Shown in pieces: positions 22,210 to 35,468 of a stretch of 64,000 nt of DNA. How positions within the stretch are numbered: position 1 is the stretch's first letter; each line of letters starts with the position of its first letter. Below the pieces are notes generated by a model. The model was not told where the DNA came from, did no database searches, and saw nothing but the letters and a program-made list of their open reading frames with translations. The stretch lies in the NCBI GenBank assembly GCA_030248065.1, contig JASAMV010004297.1:1-64000 (forward strand). The letters are read 5' to 3'. Made by a program: the position numbers and the translations under genes. The DNA comes from Rhynchonema sp. JSB1_4. Taxonomy: Eukaryota; Nematoda; Chromadorea; Monhysterida; Xyalidae.

Positions 22210-25200
22210 TCAATAATTTCCTGCACCAACGGAAATCGCATTGTTGGATTCAGCAATGCCAAACGTACGTTTCCATGCCTTACGAATGTCACCGGACAAA
22301 ATGGTTGCCACGAACGGGTTCTGACACATAAACACAACCAACAGGATTAGGTCAATTTCAATTTCGTCAATCACCGTGAATATCTTATGGACAATGGTGG
22401 TGCTCGGGATGACAATAATGACCAACGCAATTGAGCTCATCAAGAACATCGGCGTTGCCAACGACGCGCCAGCGACCGTCAGTCGTCGAGCCGTCGCCTT
22501 GCTTTTCTGCGCCTTCTTTTCGTCTTCCGCTTGTTTCTTGGCCGCTGCTGCTGACATGTTCGTCACGTTCACGGGCGTTACCTGAAATCAGCAGTGTTCA
22601 AACGTTTAGCTCAACTAGTCGGGAACCCCCCCCCCCGGAGACCCGTTAGCATACCCAAGGCTACCCGTGAAAATTGACCCGTCCGCCCTTCCGAGGGAGG
22701 GGGCCGCACACATACACACATACGTCTTCCTGTTTTAGTAGTATAGCTGATTACCACAACTTGAGCACCGAAAATACCCGACAACAGTCGTTCCAATTCC
22801 AAAATCCTATTTCCTGATATTCTGCGGCCCTCGATTTCAGATTCTCGCGAAACTTGAGCGACAGAGTAAAATTATCACTCGAACGTGTGACAAACTGAAA
22901 AGTCAGAACTGTTGCAATGGAATTAATCATCTATTGGTCACAATGTGATACTTATGATGTCTACACTATATATTTCAAGTCGTAGTTTTGATTTTTCGAA
23001 AAAGTGTCCTTAGAGCTTTTTTCAAATTTTCGTTTTTACTATTTTTCTTCGTTTTTATGGTAATCGTTATACATTCCGTCGTGACTGATGAAAATCCTTC
23101 TAAAAATTCTAAACTTTTTTTAACTGTTTTAGATTGTTGATAACCCCCCTGAAACGTTGGCACGCTTGTCAGGCTTCGGGTCTGCGCCAAGCGTGGGCAC
23201 TGGCTGGCTGCGGATTCGCACACGTATTGCGGCGCATCCATTAGTTGAGCTTGGTGCGCAGCGTTGATGAGGGTTATCACAAATCTAAAACACATGAAAA
23301 GTTTTTCATTTTTAGGAGGTTTTTAACTAGTTTTCGACCCTGTGTATACCACCATAAATCACCGCCTATCATCATGAAAACAAAAACATAAGAAACAAAA
23401 AGTTGAGAAAAGTTCTTAGGGCACTTTAACTGAAAGCCAAAATAACACGTAAGCAACACAACATGGATATAGACAGCATCGGTGTCACATCTTGTGACCA
23501 ATTGTTTATTCATTCAGCGGCAACAGTTTCAGCATCTCAGCTTATCGCACTTTCGCTTGGCTTTTTAATAGACGGATGTCCGCGGACAAGTGAGTTTGAT
23601 ACGACCCATGAAATATAAAAATGACACTACCTTTGTTGAGCGCAGCATATTGCGAACGACCATGATATAGAAAATCTCTGGCACCAGACCTGCTCAACAT
23701 TTCTGCATTACATATCGTAAATAGATCCAAAGGGATCCTGTAGGATATTCGAGAAAAATCGATTGCACACCAGGGGGTAGTTTGGATCCCATAATTAAAC
23801 TTGTTGAAACTTTAAACTTGAACAGTTACGGTCCAAAAAAGCAAAAAATAAGGTGTAATTTGCGCTGAGGACTACAACATCAAAATTCAGAGACCAAATT
23901 AGTTTAGAACCAACTAATTCAGCCAAAAAAATGGAAGAACAGAAACATAACACTAGCATAGTGTTCCCTGTAACGTAGAAACAGGCACACAGGAAATGAA
24001 AAATTTAAAACGCATATATGATTATACGATCAGGACGCACAAAACAACAGAGCTGCTAATTTGGCCCAATGATTCTACATCTAGACGTGAAATTCGAATC
24101 CGGAACCAAGAATTCAACTTTGAAACCATCTATGCCGAAAATTAGTAGTTTAGCATAGAGACTCCATGCTTGGTGTTTTAGATAAGCCAAAACTGACCAA
24201 TTTTCATCGGAACCGGATCCTATTTTTATAGTTTTTGGTGAATTATTTGGGACCTATGATGTGTGTCATTACTTGAATTCGGATGTTGGATTCTAAATGC
24301 TCCACTCCAGTAGCAAATTTCAACGTGTTTTCAGCGAGAACATTATCGATTTTTCTAAAGTGAAATTACTCATCGCACTCAAATTACCATTTTTTGGGGC
24401 AATCAATTTTAATCGAAAATCCTTCAGCGCCAGGATGCCTGTGGGTCGATTTATGATTGTAGTGTAGAATGTTAAACAGCTCTGGTTGCGACGATGGACC
24501 CCGCCGCCAGAAATAACATCGCGAAGCCGATAGACACACCGCGCAGGAGCCGTTCCCATTTAGAGCTGATCATGGTCATGTTCGAAATCGAAGCGGTCAC
24601 TGATGAGTTCACGTTGCCGTAATTATCGTGCTTAAAGACATGCCTCACTCAAACGAAATGTGATATCCAATATACGTGCGTAATGGTAATGCAATGTGTT
24701 CGAGCCAGTTTGACTCAAGTCGCGGCAGTGGAATCGTGATGCCCACGGGATATACTGTCGAAATCGGGATCGAAAGGACCATCCTGGACCATCAAACACT
24801 GGTAGTAATCCTCAGCAAGAATACACTGCCTTGTTAAGGAACTCTATATATATTTAAGATAAATAAGTATAAATATTTTACTATGTCTTTGTTGGTCTTC
24901 AATCGAATTGTAGATTTAATTTGCGTTATCTTCTTTTAGTGATATGCTCACTGGTTTACGTCGTCTCATATAAACTCGAGATCAAACAATAACCTTCAAA
25001 TCAGACCATATCATGACGCCCGGTACACCGACGATCAGTGGCAAATATACAGCCAATGGAATCAACCAACAAGCCATTAGAACTCTACCACCGTGTTTTG
25101 TCCATATCTAGAACATGTAGGATATCTTGTGAGATATATATATGTATATAAACTTAGATTGCACATCGTGTTATTCCACCCTGATTTGGCGAGTCGATTG

Positions 25201-27744
25201 GTTGTGTCCTGATGATTCATGGCCACGTTGAAGTTGGGCCTCATGAAAAAATTTTCCTTTTTTTGGAAGGCTTGCGGAAGAGAATAATCAGTTTTAAAGC
25301 CTGACGTTTGCATGGTAAAAACTTTGAACATTGTTGAAAAAAACTTTACCATATTGTTTTCATATAGTAAGCTTCTAATTTCGTTGCCTCATACATTCTT
25401 ACAGACGCAGGGAATCTCCCGTTCGAAGGCAGGCAAGCTCAACACACAGTCAACGAGCCACGCAGCTGACACACACAGCCAGGGTTGGGTTAAAAAAAAG
25501 TAAAAATTTTTTTGTAAAAAAAAAATTTTTATTTAAAAAAAAAGTTTGCCACTTTTTCGGTTTTTAAAAATTAGAAAAGTAAGTTTTTATTATTTCACAA
25601 CTTTTTTTTATTATTTTCCCCCTTTTTGTGGTGAAAATGCATGTTTTATGCATGTTTCTGCTTGTTTTTCTCAAAAAATCGCCTGCGGCGCTTGTATTTC
25701 GCATCTGTACAATGTCATTACAACGTTAGACAGTCCGTGGCTCTACTAAACAACCTGAGCAGCCGTCATTATGTGCGCATTCAGTTATTCTAGGAAGTCA
25801 AATCTGCTTGAAGTCCAAAATTATCGTTCCAACACCGCGGGTTATGCCGCTGTTTTCATGTAACTTTGCTTAAAAAATGTGCCAATCATTTACCTTTCCC
25901 GTGACATCACTTTCCCTTCACTTTTTATACTACAATCTACAGATGTTGGTACATTTGGTGGACAGGCTATCCCCAACGCGAATTGTCACGTTATCTGGCT
26001 CATTGTAAAAAATATAACCTCGCTACTGCCCGTTTGTGAACACAACTGGTCGGTGTCAACTATTCCTATATTCTCAAGTGCAATCAAATATACTTACAAA
26101 AATTTTCGACAATTTTTCACGTTGAGAACGGAAATTTTTGTGGTCCGGAATAAAAAAAAGTAAATCTTAAAAAAAAATTTTTTTTAAATTCAAAAAAGTT
26201 AAAAAAAAAGTTCGATAATAAAAAAAATTTTAATCCAACCCTGCACACAGCTAGTGCGACTGAAACATTCGAAACGCACACGAGCCAGCTGCGTGGCTTG
26301 TTGACTGTGTGTTGAGCTTGTTGCCTGCCTCGACTTCGAACCGCAGTTTCCTTGCGTCTGTAAAAGTGTATGAGGCAACGAAATTATAAATTTACTATAT
26401 CATGCCATGTGGTGCACAATAAATTTAAAAATGACCATATTACACAACAAGAGATTATTTTTTCTCCTGTGCCACAACAGCCAGTGTAACATCAAAAAAA
26501 CTTTTAAAAGAATTTTAAAAAAGAATTCACCTGAGTTTCTATTGCAAAAATGCTAAAAAAGTAAGGTCACTTTTCATTTCTTTTCCTCCTTTTTGGTGAA
26601 AAGTCTTGTTGCAGATGTTTCTGCTTGTTTTTGTATCAAAAAATTGCCTGCGGCGCTTGTATTTCGCTTCGATACAGTATTATTACAATCTTAGACAGTC
26701 TGTGGCTACTAAACGGCCTAAACAGCCGTCATGATGTGCGAATCCAGTTTTTCCAGCAGGCCAAATCTGCTTAAAGTGCCAAAATGTCGGACTTCACTAA
26801 CGCGGGTTACGCAGCAGTTTTCACGTAATTCTACTCAAAATGTGCAAGTTGTTTACCTTATTTCCGGTGGCGTGTTATTGGGCTCATCGTAAAAAAATCA
26901 CCTCACTGCGGCCTTTTGTAAGCACAAAATCGGCATCAAATATTCCTGTATTCTTAAACATAATCAAACATGCTTATCAATTAAGCTTCGACAATTTTTC
27001 ACGTTGGGTACCGACATTTTTTCGATCAATAATAGTAAATCTAGAAAAAACTTCAACAACCTTAAAAAAGTTTGATAATCCAGTCCTGACAGCAGCACAG
27101 TCATTCTTTCAGCACGCACTTTGGCTTGCTAGTCCGATTTTGGTTCGAAATCCAAATTTCGGGTCCAGAAAACATTTTACGAAAAACATAAATAGAGTGT
27201 TGGGCTCGAAACAGTTCACACTCTTATTGATCTCGTAAAACATTTTCCATACTCACCACAAATAAAACTTATCAGCGAAAAGTTGGACTTATGTTGATAG
27301 GCGTTGCTAGAAGTGGGCCGTGACCTGCAGCCATGGCCCGACCCTTCGAGCATATGGCATCAATGTACGGTGTAAAAAACTGAGACTAACAGACTTGTGC
27401 GCCACAGGTTTGACGACGGCTGTGTACCGATTGACGGCGACCGCTATGATGTGCGAGATGCTCGCGCACAACGCTGCATACAGCACGTGCAGAACACAGG
27501 AATGAATATAATACTGGATTGGTGACTTAGAATAGACATCAACACTGAAGTACAGTTGTAATATTATGCTGATCACGTCGCTGCATCCCAGTGAAGACAA
27601 CAGTTTGAAGTAGTAACCGCCTTTGAGCACGGTATTGCGTTGTCGATACAGAACGACGATGAACGCGATGTAAATGGGCAATGTTGCCGACAAGCAGATT
27701 TGGTAAAATAGAAACGACCAGGCCATTGTTGCGTCCAAGCTCAA
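22210..27744 (-). CDS. Nematode serpentine chemoreceptor (7TM, Srv/Srg-like)
   Basis: Five minus-strand exons: 27744-27391, 25107-24994, 24825-24756, 24599-24478 and 22581-22210. They sum to 1032 nt, or 343 residues, the usual length of this family. Exon 1 carries TM1-TM3 and the cytoplasmic motif NRYTAVVKP; exon 2 resumes with IWTKHGG and TM4 (VLMACWLIPLAVYLPLIVGV); exon 3 is an extracellular loop with a Cys pair; exon 4 is TM5 (VSIGFAMLFLAAGSIVATRA); exon 5 has a basic Ala/Lys loop, TM6 and TM7 (IDLILLVVFMCQNPFVATIL) and a short tail. By family knowledge it is a chemosensory G-protein-coupled receptor. Intron 1 (2.3 kb) holds two hAT-like elements and a foldback; intron 4 (1.9 kb) holds a dispersed repeat. 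Exons 3 and 4 are the least certain; the family level (Srv versus Srg) is inference. Confidence 0.8.
22625..22746. repeat. Dispersed repeat, copy 2 (see 1867-1982)
   Basis: Same core and end (CTTCCTGTTTTAGTAGTATA) as the copy near the LITAF gene. It lies in the last intron of the chemoreceptor gene, 44 bp beyond the start of exon 5. Confidence 0.65.
25379..26385. repeat. Foldback element interrupted by a hAT-like insertion
   Basis: The left arm at 25379-25471 (TTTCGTTGCCTCATAC...) and the right arm at about 26285-26385 are reverse complements, including GCTCAACACACAGTCAACGA. Removing the hAT-like element at 25480-26243 leaves a foldback of about 240 bp. It lies in intron 1 of the chemoreceptor gene. 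Confidence 0.75.
25480..26243. mobile_element. hAT-like non-autonomous element, 764 bp
   Basis: Starts CAGGGTTGGGTTAAAAAAAA and ends ...TAATCCAACCCTG. It is flanked by the exact 8-bp duplication CACACAGC (25472-25479 and 26244-26251). It is A/T-rich at both ends, has no transposase frame, and its interior shares GCGGCGCTTGTATTTCGC with the next copy. Confidence 0.9.
26482..27088. mobile_element. hAT-like non-autonomous element, older 607-bp copy
   Basis: The interior (about 26570-26830) matches 25590-25870 of the neighbouring copy, including GCGGCGCTTGTATTTCGC and AGCCGTCAT. The ends are degenerate (CAGTGTAAC...CCAGTCCTG). The flanks ACAACAGC and ACAGCAGC agree at 7 of 8 positions, consistent with an aged target duplication. 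Confidence 0.7.
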
Positions 27745-28431
27745 TGTGCGAAGTTTTGTTTGTTAGAATAAGAGAAAATTGATGAAACAGCCAGTACTAG
27801 CCGCAATGAAACTAAGAAGATAATTATGCAACTGGTGTATATATCAGGCCAGAAACGAGCCGGTAGCGTTATCGCACGAAGGTGTATCTGTCTACTGCTT
27901 AGATCAAAACAAGTGTACAAACGTCAGCAATTTCAGTCCATACCAAAATCAGTTAGCAAAGGTCGTAAATATGATAATTACCAGTGCTCACAATGCTTGC
28001 AATGACATATCTGATAATTGAATTTTGGCATATGTACAGCTGAACCACCTGCTCTATGTGTGGCTGCACCTCGATCTTCGTACGTAAACTCGATCTTTGC
28101 AGGCTACTTGACACCGCCATTCGGGGAAATTTTTACAACCTCTCATTAAAAAATTGAACATGTATACAAACGGCCTGTAGACCGACCACAAAAGTTTTAC
28201 GTGTGTTGCACGATAGGTGCCTTTTTACAGAATGCTGCTATTTGCAGACAGTTGGTAGAGGTGGCTTTAATTATCTGTGAATACGACTTTCTATGTGACT
28301 GTATTTCCACCGCAACAGGCTGCTTTTGTCCACAATAGCACTTGCCACTTGTGCACAATGAAAGCGTTCCTACGTAAGTACATACTGCAAATGTCTACCA
28401 TGCCACACATCAGACACACGCATGAGAACAA

Positions 28432-29295
28432 TCAAATGGGAATTAAAAAAGTACCACTTGGTAGGTTACGAACCGACGTGTAAAATGACGCAAATGCAGC
28501 AAATTGTAGAAGCATAGAACCTTTTACTGCATTAAGAGAAAGTTTACTTGCTGAAATGACTGTACGTTTGATGCGCGTACCAATATTGGTGGTTTGGGCC
28601 AGGAATTTTTTCATGGGTAGGTAAAGTAAGCCTTGTAAGCCGAGTCTAAACCACTGTTGGAGGTGAGGTAAACATTGCTCAGTTTGGGGTACTTCCCGCA
28701 TTCAATAAATCACGGTAGTTGCGTTTAGTGTGGCGAGACAGTCATTTTTTATTATTGATGTGATGATGCGCATCCGGCTTTCTGATCAGCCTATACTGTT
28801 GCCGACGAAACGAACTTGAGTTGCGTTACAACCGAATAGCCCACCATGTGATCAGGTTGTTGATGTTTCACGACACGATGGTAGAGCATTTTGCCGACTT
28901 GATTAGTTGAACGGATACGGACCCCCAGTCCACAGGCCCGCAGATGAAATTGCATTTTGAATGACCTTGTGCCATTGAACGGCATAGTGACTGAAGTTTA
29001 TTGTGGTTCAATTCGCTGTTCGCTCGCAGCAATTGGTAGGTTGAGCCGATGTTTCACGTGTTCACGTGGATAACCATTTTTGGTTAATATGTTTCAACGA
29101 CATGATCGCATATTCGGCGTCGCGCATACCACTCGTTGAGCGGCATCGTATTTGCATTTGTGTGCCCATCGAACAAATCACAGAATCAGGTACACTGGCC
29201 GGCGCAAACGATGAAAAATGCGCGAAACCACCATCATTTGTGGGTTTACAAAACACCGTGGTGAAAAAGCGATTGTCACGAATACAGATTGTCAA
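28432..29295 (-). other. Possible coding segments upstream of the chemoreceptor gene
   Basis: Three minus-strand open segments (29295-29062, 28985-28791, 28701-28432) have balanced composition and possible splice borders, for example an acceptor AACTTCAG before the second. I could not find a phase-consistent chain, a start codon or a known domain. They may be exons of an unrecognised gene or decayed coding DNA. The rest of 27745-30381 outside the ShKT relic shows nothing clear. Confidence 0.2.
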
Positions 29296-29382
29296 GTCCA
29301 GAAAACATCACTGATTAGGATAGTTGGCTAACCCTTGACTCCATTTTCAAGGGGACCGAAACAATACAACAAACAAAAACCT

Positions 29383-29502
29383 TGTCGCGATTTGGAGAAG
29401 CATTGTACGTACTGGGCAAAGCAAGGCCATTGCACAAACCCGACGTAAGTCGGCGGCATGAATGGAAATTGGAGAAAATGCTGTGGAAAGTGTAGGGGTT
29501 GA
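29383..29502 (+). pseudogene. Dead ShKT exon relic
   Basis: The sequence is closely related to the ShKT exons of genes B and C (CRDLEKHCTYWAKQGHCTNP). It then has an in-frame TAA at 29446-29448, and one framework Cys is replaced by Trp (TGC to TGG near 29470). The position, 880 bp before gene C, with no catalytic exons in front, points to a leftover of an older duplicate. The stop overlaps a perfect GTAAGT. Confidence 0.8.
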
Positions 29503-30381
29503 TATTTGGAAGGTTGAACGTAGGTAAAAAGGTCAAGATGGCCCGATCACCAGCGACATGGTTCTGATTGTTACGCCCTTTCATAAAAACAGATAAAAGT
29601 TGCTCATGTGCTCATGGTCATCAACCTTACCTTGTAGTCCTTTCACATGTTAAGCACGAAGAACGAAGGCAAAACGAAAAAATCGATAAATATCATGCAA
29701 ACACCTGCAAGACTGGCCAAATTGCTAACCAGAGCTTTCCACATAATGTTCCAGGGCTCTATTCGGAACAGTCTGGAAATGATACGTTTTGTTTCGATCA
29801 TTGTTGGTAAATACCGAGCCCTGGGCTTATTCGGAAATGTTTGCGCAATGAGCTCTCGATATTTTTAGGTAGCCTTTTGACATCTCTGGAAATCTAACGT
29901 TATTGAATGCTATCACAATTGCCTTGTGTAGATTTCAAAGCACGTAATTCGATCACAGCAATTTCCACTAAAAAAACTGTGCCAAAATGGCATGGTTTTT
30001 CTCTCTCCTGTGCAGAAAACATATGCTTTCTCGGCAGATCTTTGGAAAGCTTGTACCACAAATAGAGTGGAAAAATTTATCTATATCCCGTCATTATTGG
30101 GGCTGCATTTGGGAACCTTTCCGAATGAAACCATCGGATTGTTAGATTGGGGGGCGGGGCTGTAGAAAACTGAGGTACGTGGGTCTCACAGTACAGCTTG
30201 TACTACTTACATGTTGATCTAAGTTTGTGCGCTTCAGTTCATTTCCAATGCAAACGTCAAACTCCATCGTTCTTGGTGCATGCATGAATTGTGGAAAAGC
30301 TTATGATTACTGCGCATCGGTCGAGAAAACATTTTGGTATTCTTGTACATGCAAGAAGCAATTTCCTGAAACAAATAGGAA

Positions 30382-33300
30382 ATGCACAAGTCGAAATCAA
30401 ATCTAATTATTCTGGTGAAAAATAATCTTCGAGACGCAATCTACATTTTGATCTTTGTTGTCCACGTCGCCGAGGCTGCCAAAGTTCGTGAAGGAAGTGC
30501 CGTAACTTTTTCACAAAAACACGGGCCTTAGACAACAACTGTTTATTGATGTTTCCCGATGCTTAATGTTGCTCTAAATTTTCTGGACTTTTCAGCCGGA
30601 ACGAGAAATTCGACTGACCAGCGCGGATTTTCGACGCGCTCGCACGATTGTTGAACGGAAACGGGGAAAACATTCTTCGGAATTATTGAATCCAAATCTG
30701 TTCGAAGGTGTGTTCAAAACTAGCGGTAGAAGCTCTGTGTTTCCAAATCAATATTGAACGAATTAGTTTTGGTCGTGTTATTGAGCTGCCTGTTCTTGCG
30801 CTTCCGGTCTGACGAAGCCCCAAGACGTTATCTCAAAGCATAAAAAAGTTGAAAACGAACGCAACTATTGCTTCTGTCTTTCTAGCCGTCACTCGTTCTT
30901 TGCTTTCCCAGGCGACATTAAGAATCCGGATCTGATTCAGTCAATGTCATCCCAACCGGGCAGTGCTCCACCAGGTGCCCATCAGATGCCGGTGTCTTCA
31001 CGCCACGCCCTGGGTTGGCCGAATGCACGCGTGCCGTTCACGCTCTCCAATAGGTTTGATGGCTACAGGTTCGTCTGTGAACACAGTTTAGTCTCTTTAT
31101 AGCGATAAAAGTTCACCAACGAGATGGTGCGAATATTTTTCGATGCTGTATTTGTCAGCCAATCTGCCAGCACGCAGTACCCAGGTCTCCGCACGAGGAG
31201 TATTCGTTACAGTCAAAAACGAGGCGCAAATAATATCAACCAAGTGGCTTGAAAAAGGGTCGACAGGCATTCTCACTCACCGCTAGCTGAACTGAACGTT
31301 CTTCAATTATAAAACGGTGAACACCGGTCTGTTTTCAGCAAAGCAATCATTGCCAAAGGTATTGCCCGTTTCAACCAGGTGTCCTGTGTGAAGCTGACAA
31401 ATAAAGCGCCTAACGACCGCAACTATTTGTTCATTCAACCACTCGAGGGCTGTTGGACATATGCTGGCATGCTAGGTCAGTCACGATCCCAATTTGTTGA
31501 GCTGAAAGAACATAAAATTTGTGACAGATTGATGTTGATTCGATGAACGGCACGCCAAGCCTAAAAAATGTTTATAGTTTTGCTAGCATAATCAACTTGT
31601 ACGCTATCTACTATTAGCGCGGCACTGGTTTTTTGTGAAAACCTTGCCAATAAGCAAACTGAAAACAACGACAACCTGTGATCGCATCAAAACCGATGGC
31701 TCACAACTCCAATGCTAATTAGATGAATTGAAATGCGATTTCGGCTTTCAGCCATCGACACCTCAGTTGCTGGTTACTGCCATCACATAAAACAAAAACG
31801 ACTTTTCGTAACGAAACCAGACAACTGCTTCACAGGTCGCGGCCGGCAGGACCTGTCCCTTCAGATGTATGGTTGCACGTATGTGGGAACTGTACTTCAC
31901 GAGCTGATGCACGCTGTTGGCTTCATACATGAACAGTCGAGACCGGATCGGGACGAGTACTTGCAGATTGTGTGGAGCAACATTCCGCGGTCACGGCAGT
32001 TAGTTTTTTTTGGAGAAATTTCGGGAAGTTTTGGCACTTGGCAGTTTTCAGTCATAAGTGGCCAAGCGGCTTGGGCTTTCTGCCGCCGCTTGGGCTATAC
32101 GCGCTCTAGTGCGTTAAAATTAAAACGCCAATATGACATTTTTCCATCTGGGTAACACTAGCCACGTTGTGCTGCATCAAGTTTCATGCAAAAAAGCTCG
32201 GGCTTTTCCAGGAGCCAGTTCCATAAGTACTACCGTCATGACTTGTTGGACACCAGGACGAAATATGACTACGGTGAGATTTTTGACACTCTTTTGACGC
32301 AGGTAACGTCCAACTGCACAATACACCATTAACTTCAAGCAATATGTGAGCTTGAAATTTAGCAGCGGTTTAGTTTTTTATTCATACACGCACATGCGTT
32401 CGTTATCAACATCTTCACCTCCAAACATCCCGATGTTGCATTTTGCAGCGGTATTGATGCACACATGTACTAGATTGACTTCGGAATCTCACAGGCTTCT
32501 CATTTCACAGGTTCGATAATGCACTACGAGGTGACCGCATTTGGACGATATCCCGGTGCGATCACTATGCGCGCGCTCAAACCGACCGGTGGAGTTGTGA
32601 TTGGAGAGGGACAGGATTTCAGCGCCACTGACATCGTGGAGTTGAAACGTCGCTACTGCGAAAACAACAACAACAATGGCCATAAGAGTGGAGGTATTCA
32701 TAATGGGGTCAAAGTATGAAAAAGAAATTGGAAACCTTGGCGTATAAAGTTGACTTTTTTGAATGACCAGTGTATAAACAAATAAGCCAAATCCTAGTCA
32801 GATCTATTGTGAAACACAGATTATTCGCCAGTTTCCTTTCCAAAGTAAAGGCAAACTGCGTCAACACGAGCCCGATTTCGCAGCTGGCATAATAGTGAAA
32901 CATTCGTACGTGGCTGCTGATTTGGGAAATGTTACACGTTGAAGAATATAAAGTGGATGAGTCTTGATGATTTTCTCTTTCTATTCGTTTTGAATACGCA
33001 CCACCTTCGAAATCAGGCTCGTGTTGACTTAGTTTGCCCACAAGTTTCTGGCGTTCTTGTGAATAGCATGATTAAATTTAATTTCTTAGCCGAGGAATGC
33101 CAAATAAGCGCCCTCCGACGGAATATGCCCCACCTATGGTCGTTTTTAGCGATGTTTTATATGCTTATACATTCTGGGGGCTTACGTTGGAAATTACTTT
33201 GCCCGAAACCGTCCGAAAGCCTAACGCAATCAGGAGTTAGCTCCCCAGGGGACTGACAGTATTTGGCGTTCTTCGGTACATGCTATCCAATAGATTACAG

Positions 33301-34565
33301 GGTTTCGAATCTAGGCCCTGACGACTCATACTTTCTGGTAGCCTTTTCTTGATTGTCTTCAACACTAGTTGATTCGACTAAAGCCGCGTCATTTCTCGAC
33401 CACGTGTTTCCAGCATCGTCGCCTATATTTGTAGTTGGAAACTGTGCAGAAAAATTGCGCAAATTGCCGGATTTTCACCATATGAGATGATTTTTATTCC
33501 ATGAGGCCGAAACAAACGTGTAAAGAGTTGTCGTGACCGTGTAAAGCATTGTACGCTCTGGGCAAAGCAAGGCCATTGCACAAACCCGGAGTATGTCGGC
33601 GGCATGAATGGCAATTGCAGAAAATCATGTGGAAAGTGTGGAGGTTAGTAAAGAAAGGTCCGGATTTATCGAGCAACTATGCCACTATCGAGACAGCATC
33701 AATTCCAGCTGAGGGACACCCCGAATTAGAAGCAGTCGTCTCACGTGTATACTTATAATTGACCGTCCGCACTGGAACTTAATATATGTATGTACAAAGA
33801 TACTTAACCTTGTCGATAATTAACCGCTATGGTGTGATATATGTATTGGTCGCACAATGACTATATGAGAATCCATCCCCCTAATTTTCCTGCATTGAAA
33901 AGGCGGATATTTGGCATTTTTTTCAAATTGGACCAGGTTTTGACAAGAACTTTGCATGCTTATCAGTGAGAAGAATGAGAAACACACGTGTGCTGAAGTT
34001 TCACCCTGAATTCTACGCAACCGAAATGGTTCGAGCTCGGGTTACTGTAGCCACGTGTTACATGCTTTACGTGTGGAATCGATTACAGCACACACACGTT
34101 GATCACTCCCGATAAATAAAGCGGGAAAAGAAAGAGAAAATAACTCCTTGTCAAAACCTGATTCAATTTGAAAAAATCACCAGAAACCCTCCTTGCCGTT
34201 GTAGGAAAAATATGGGGATGAATTCTCATATAGTCATTGTGCGATCAATACTAGTCATTTTTGATATCACACAGCGTCAGTTCACGAAAAAGTTACACAG
34301 CAATCGGGTTACCAATAATGCAGTCACTGTAAAACCTAGTGCTTTACACAATCAATAGTGTAGGCCCAAAAAAAGCTCAGCAACCAGAAACGGTTTCGTG
34401 CTGAAAAATATAACTTTTCGAGGAAACACAGGCAATCGTGGTGGGAAACCATGTCGCGATATGGAGAAGCATTGTGCGTACTGGGCAACGCAGGGCCATT
34501 GCACAAACCCGGAGTATGTCGGCGGCATGATTGTCAACTGCAAAAAATCGTGTGGGAAGTGCTAG
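30382..34565 (+). CDS. Astacin metalloprotease gene C with two C-terminal ShKT domains
   Basis: Nine exons: 30382-30483, 30596-30707, 30912-31068, 31339-31475, 31836-31998, 32212-32273, 32511-32693, 33506-33643, 34432-34565. The total is 1188 nt, or 395 residues without stops. The start is the least certain exon: its 34 residues end in a hydrophobic stretch (AIYILIFVVHVAEAAK) that suits a signal peptide. Then follow the propeptide with the FEGDI switch, WPNARVPFTL, the zinc motif [19 protein letters not shown] (His191, Glu192, His195, His201 by my count), GSIMHY as the Met-turn, a Glu/Asn/Gly linker and two ShKT modules. It is the most canonical of the four in the catalytic region and is expected to be an active secreted zinc endopeptidase. 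Intron 7 holds a family F MITE and intron 8 a family K MITE. Its physiological substrate is unknown. Confidence 0.85.
32851..33038. mobile_element. MITE family F, copy 1
   Basis: Inverted ends CGTCAACACGAGCCCGATTT and AAATCAGGCTCGTGTTGACT enclose about 140 bp. The interior matches the reverse complement of the copy at 46411-46585. It lies in intron 7 of astacin C. Confidence 0.75.
33844..34250. mobile_element. MITE family K, copy 2
   Basis: Starts TATTGGTCGCACAATGACTA and ends TAGTCATTGTGCGATCAATA. At about 407 bp it is the longest of the three copies. It lies in intron 8 of astacin C, between the two ShKT exons. Confidence 0.8.
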
Positions 34566-35210
34566 CTCTTAAAATTGATTACATTGACTTATGAACATGA
34601 ATAATTTTGCGCTCTGATCTCTTCCCAGAAAGTTTGACATGATGCTTCAGTAGATTATGTTTCTGTCCTTCGGTCCTTCTCTCCTGCTCTTCTGTCCACT
34701 CACAAAGAAACGAGACCAACGAAGTGTTTCGTATAAAAAACGTGTGTGTTGTTCGATAGATAACCTGAAAATTAAAATGGCTTGATCCATGTTCAACTCG
34801 TCAATGCAGGCGATTTTGTGAATGGTATATAAAACGCTTCTCTATGGTGTCGGGCAATACATGCGATTTTCTGTTCTGAGCAAGAAACCGGTCAACGTTG
34901 GCCAGCTTAATAACCCACTTAACCTAAACAAACGTTAAAAACAACAAAGTTTCTGATTGAAAAAAGTAATTATGTTGTGGAACAAGCCGGGACCACAGCA
35001 TGATCTAGTGTTGCTCTAATCGAAGCAGTACACCCATGTATTACTCTAGCCACAGCTGTTGAATGTGAATCTGCACAAATTCTTGTGTAGAATAAAACAT
35101 ACGGTATAAAAAGCCATTGATATAGTCCAATTGAGAAGCAAAACGTTGGACCGTTTGCCTGTGGGACTTCTCTTGAGGTTGTATGGTGGAGGTTGTGAAA
35201 GTATGCGTAC

Positions 35211-35468
35211 GGGCTCGGCCAGATAGACCCGAAACCTGAAACATAATTTGTTCTATGTAAAAAGAAAACCCGAAACCCGAAACACAAAGCACGATATTCG
35301 AAAATGTTTCGGCTTTGCTACTAATGTCTGACGCGATGCAATTATACAGGCAGCCGAAACATTTTCGAATATCATGCTTTGTGCTTCGGGTTTATTTTTT
35401 CAAAACCGAAACCGAAACACGGACATAGAAAAAATTATACTTCGTGTGTCGGGTTTCGGGTCTATCTG
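35211..35468. repeat. Palindromic repeat, GGGCTCGGCCAGATAGACCC type, copy 1
   Basis: Ends GGGCTCGGCCAGATAGACCC and GGGTTTCGGGTCTATCTG, with an internal inverted repeat (about 35275-35310 with 35350-35395, ATATTCGAAAATGTTTCGGC). Non-coding. The rest of the intergenic stretch 34566-35854 shows nothing else recognisable. Confidence 0.7.

Noticed and set aside
22611..22802. Minus-strand frame starting ELERLLSGIFGAQVVVI as an extra chemoreceptor exon
   Set aside because: The five-exon model already gives matching phases and the family's normal length; this frame runs into a dispersed repeat.
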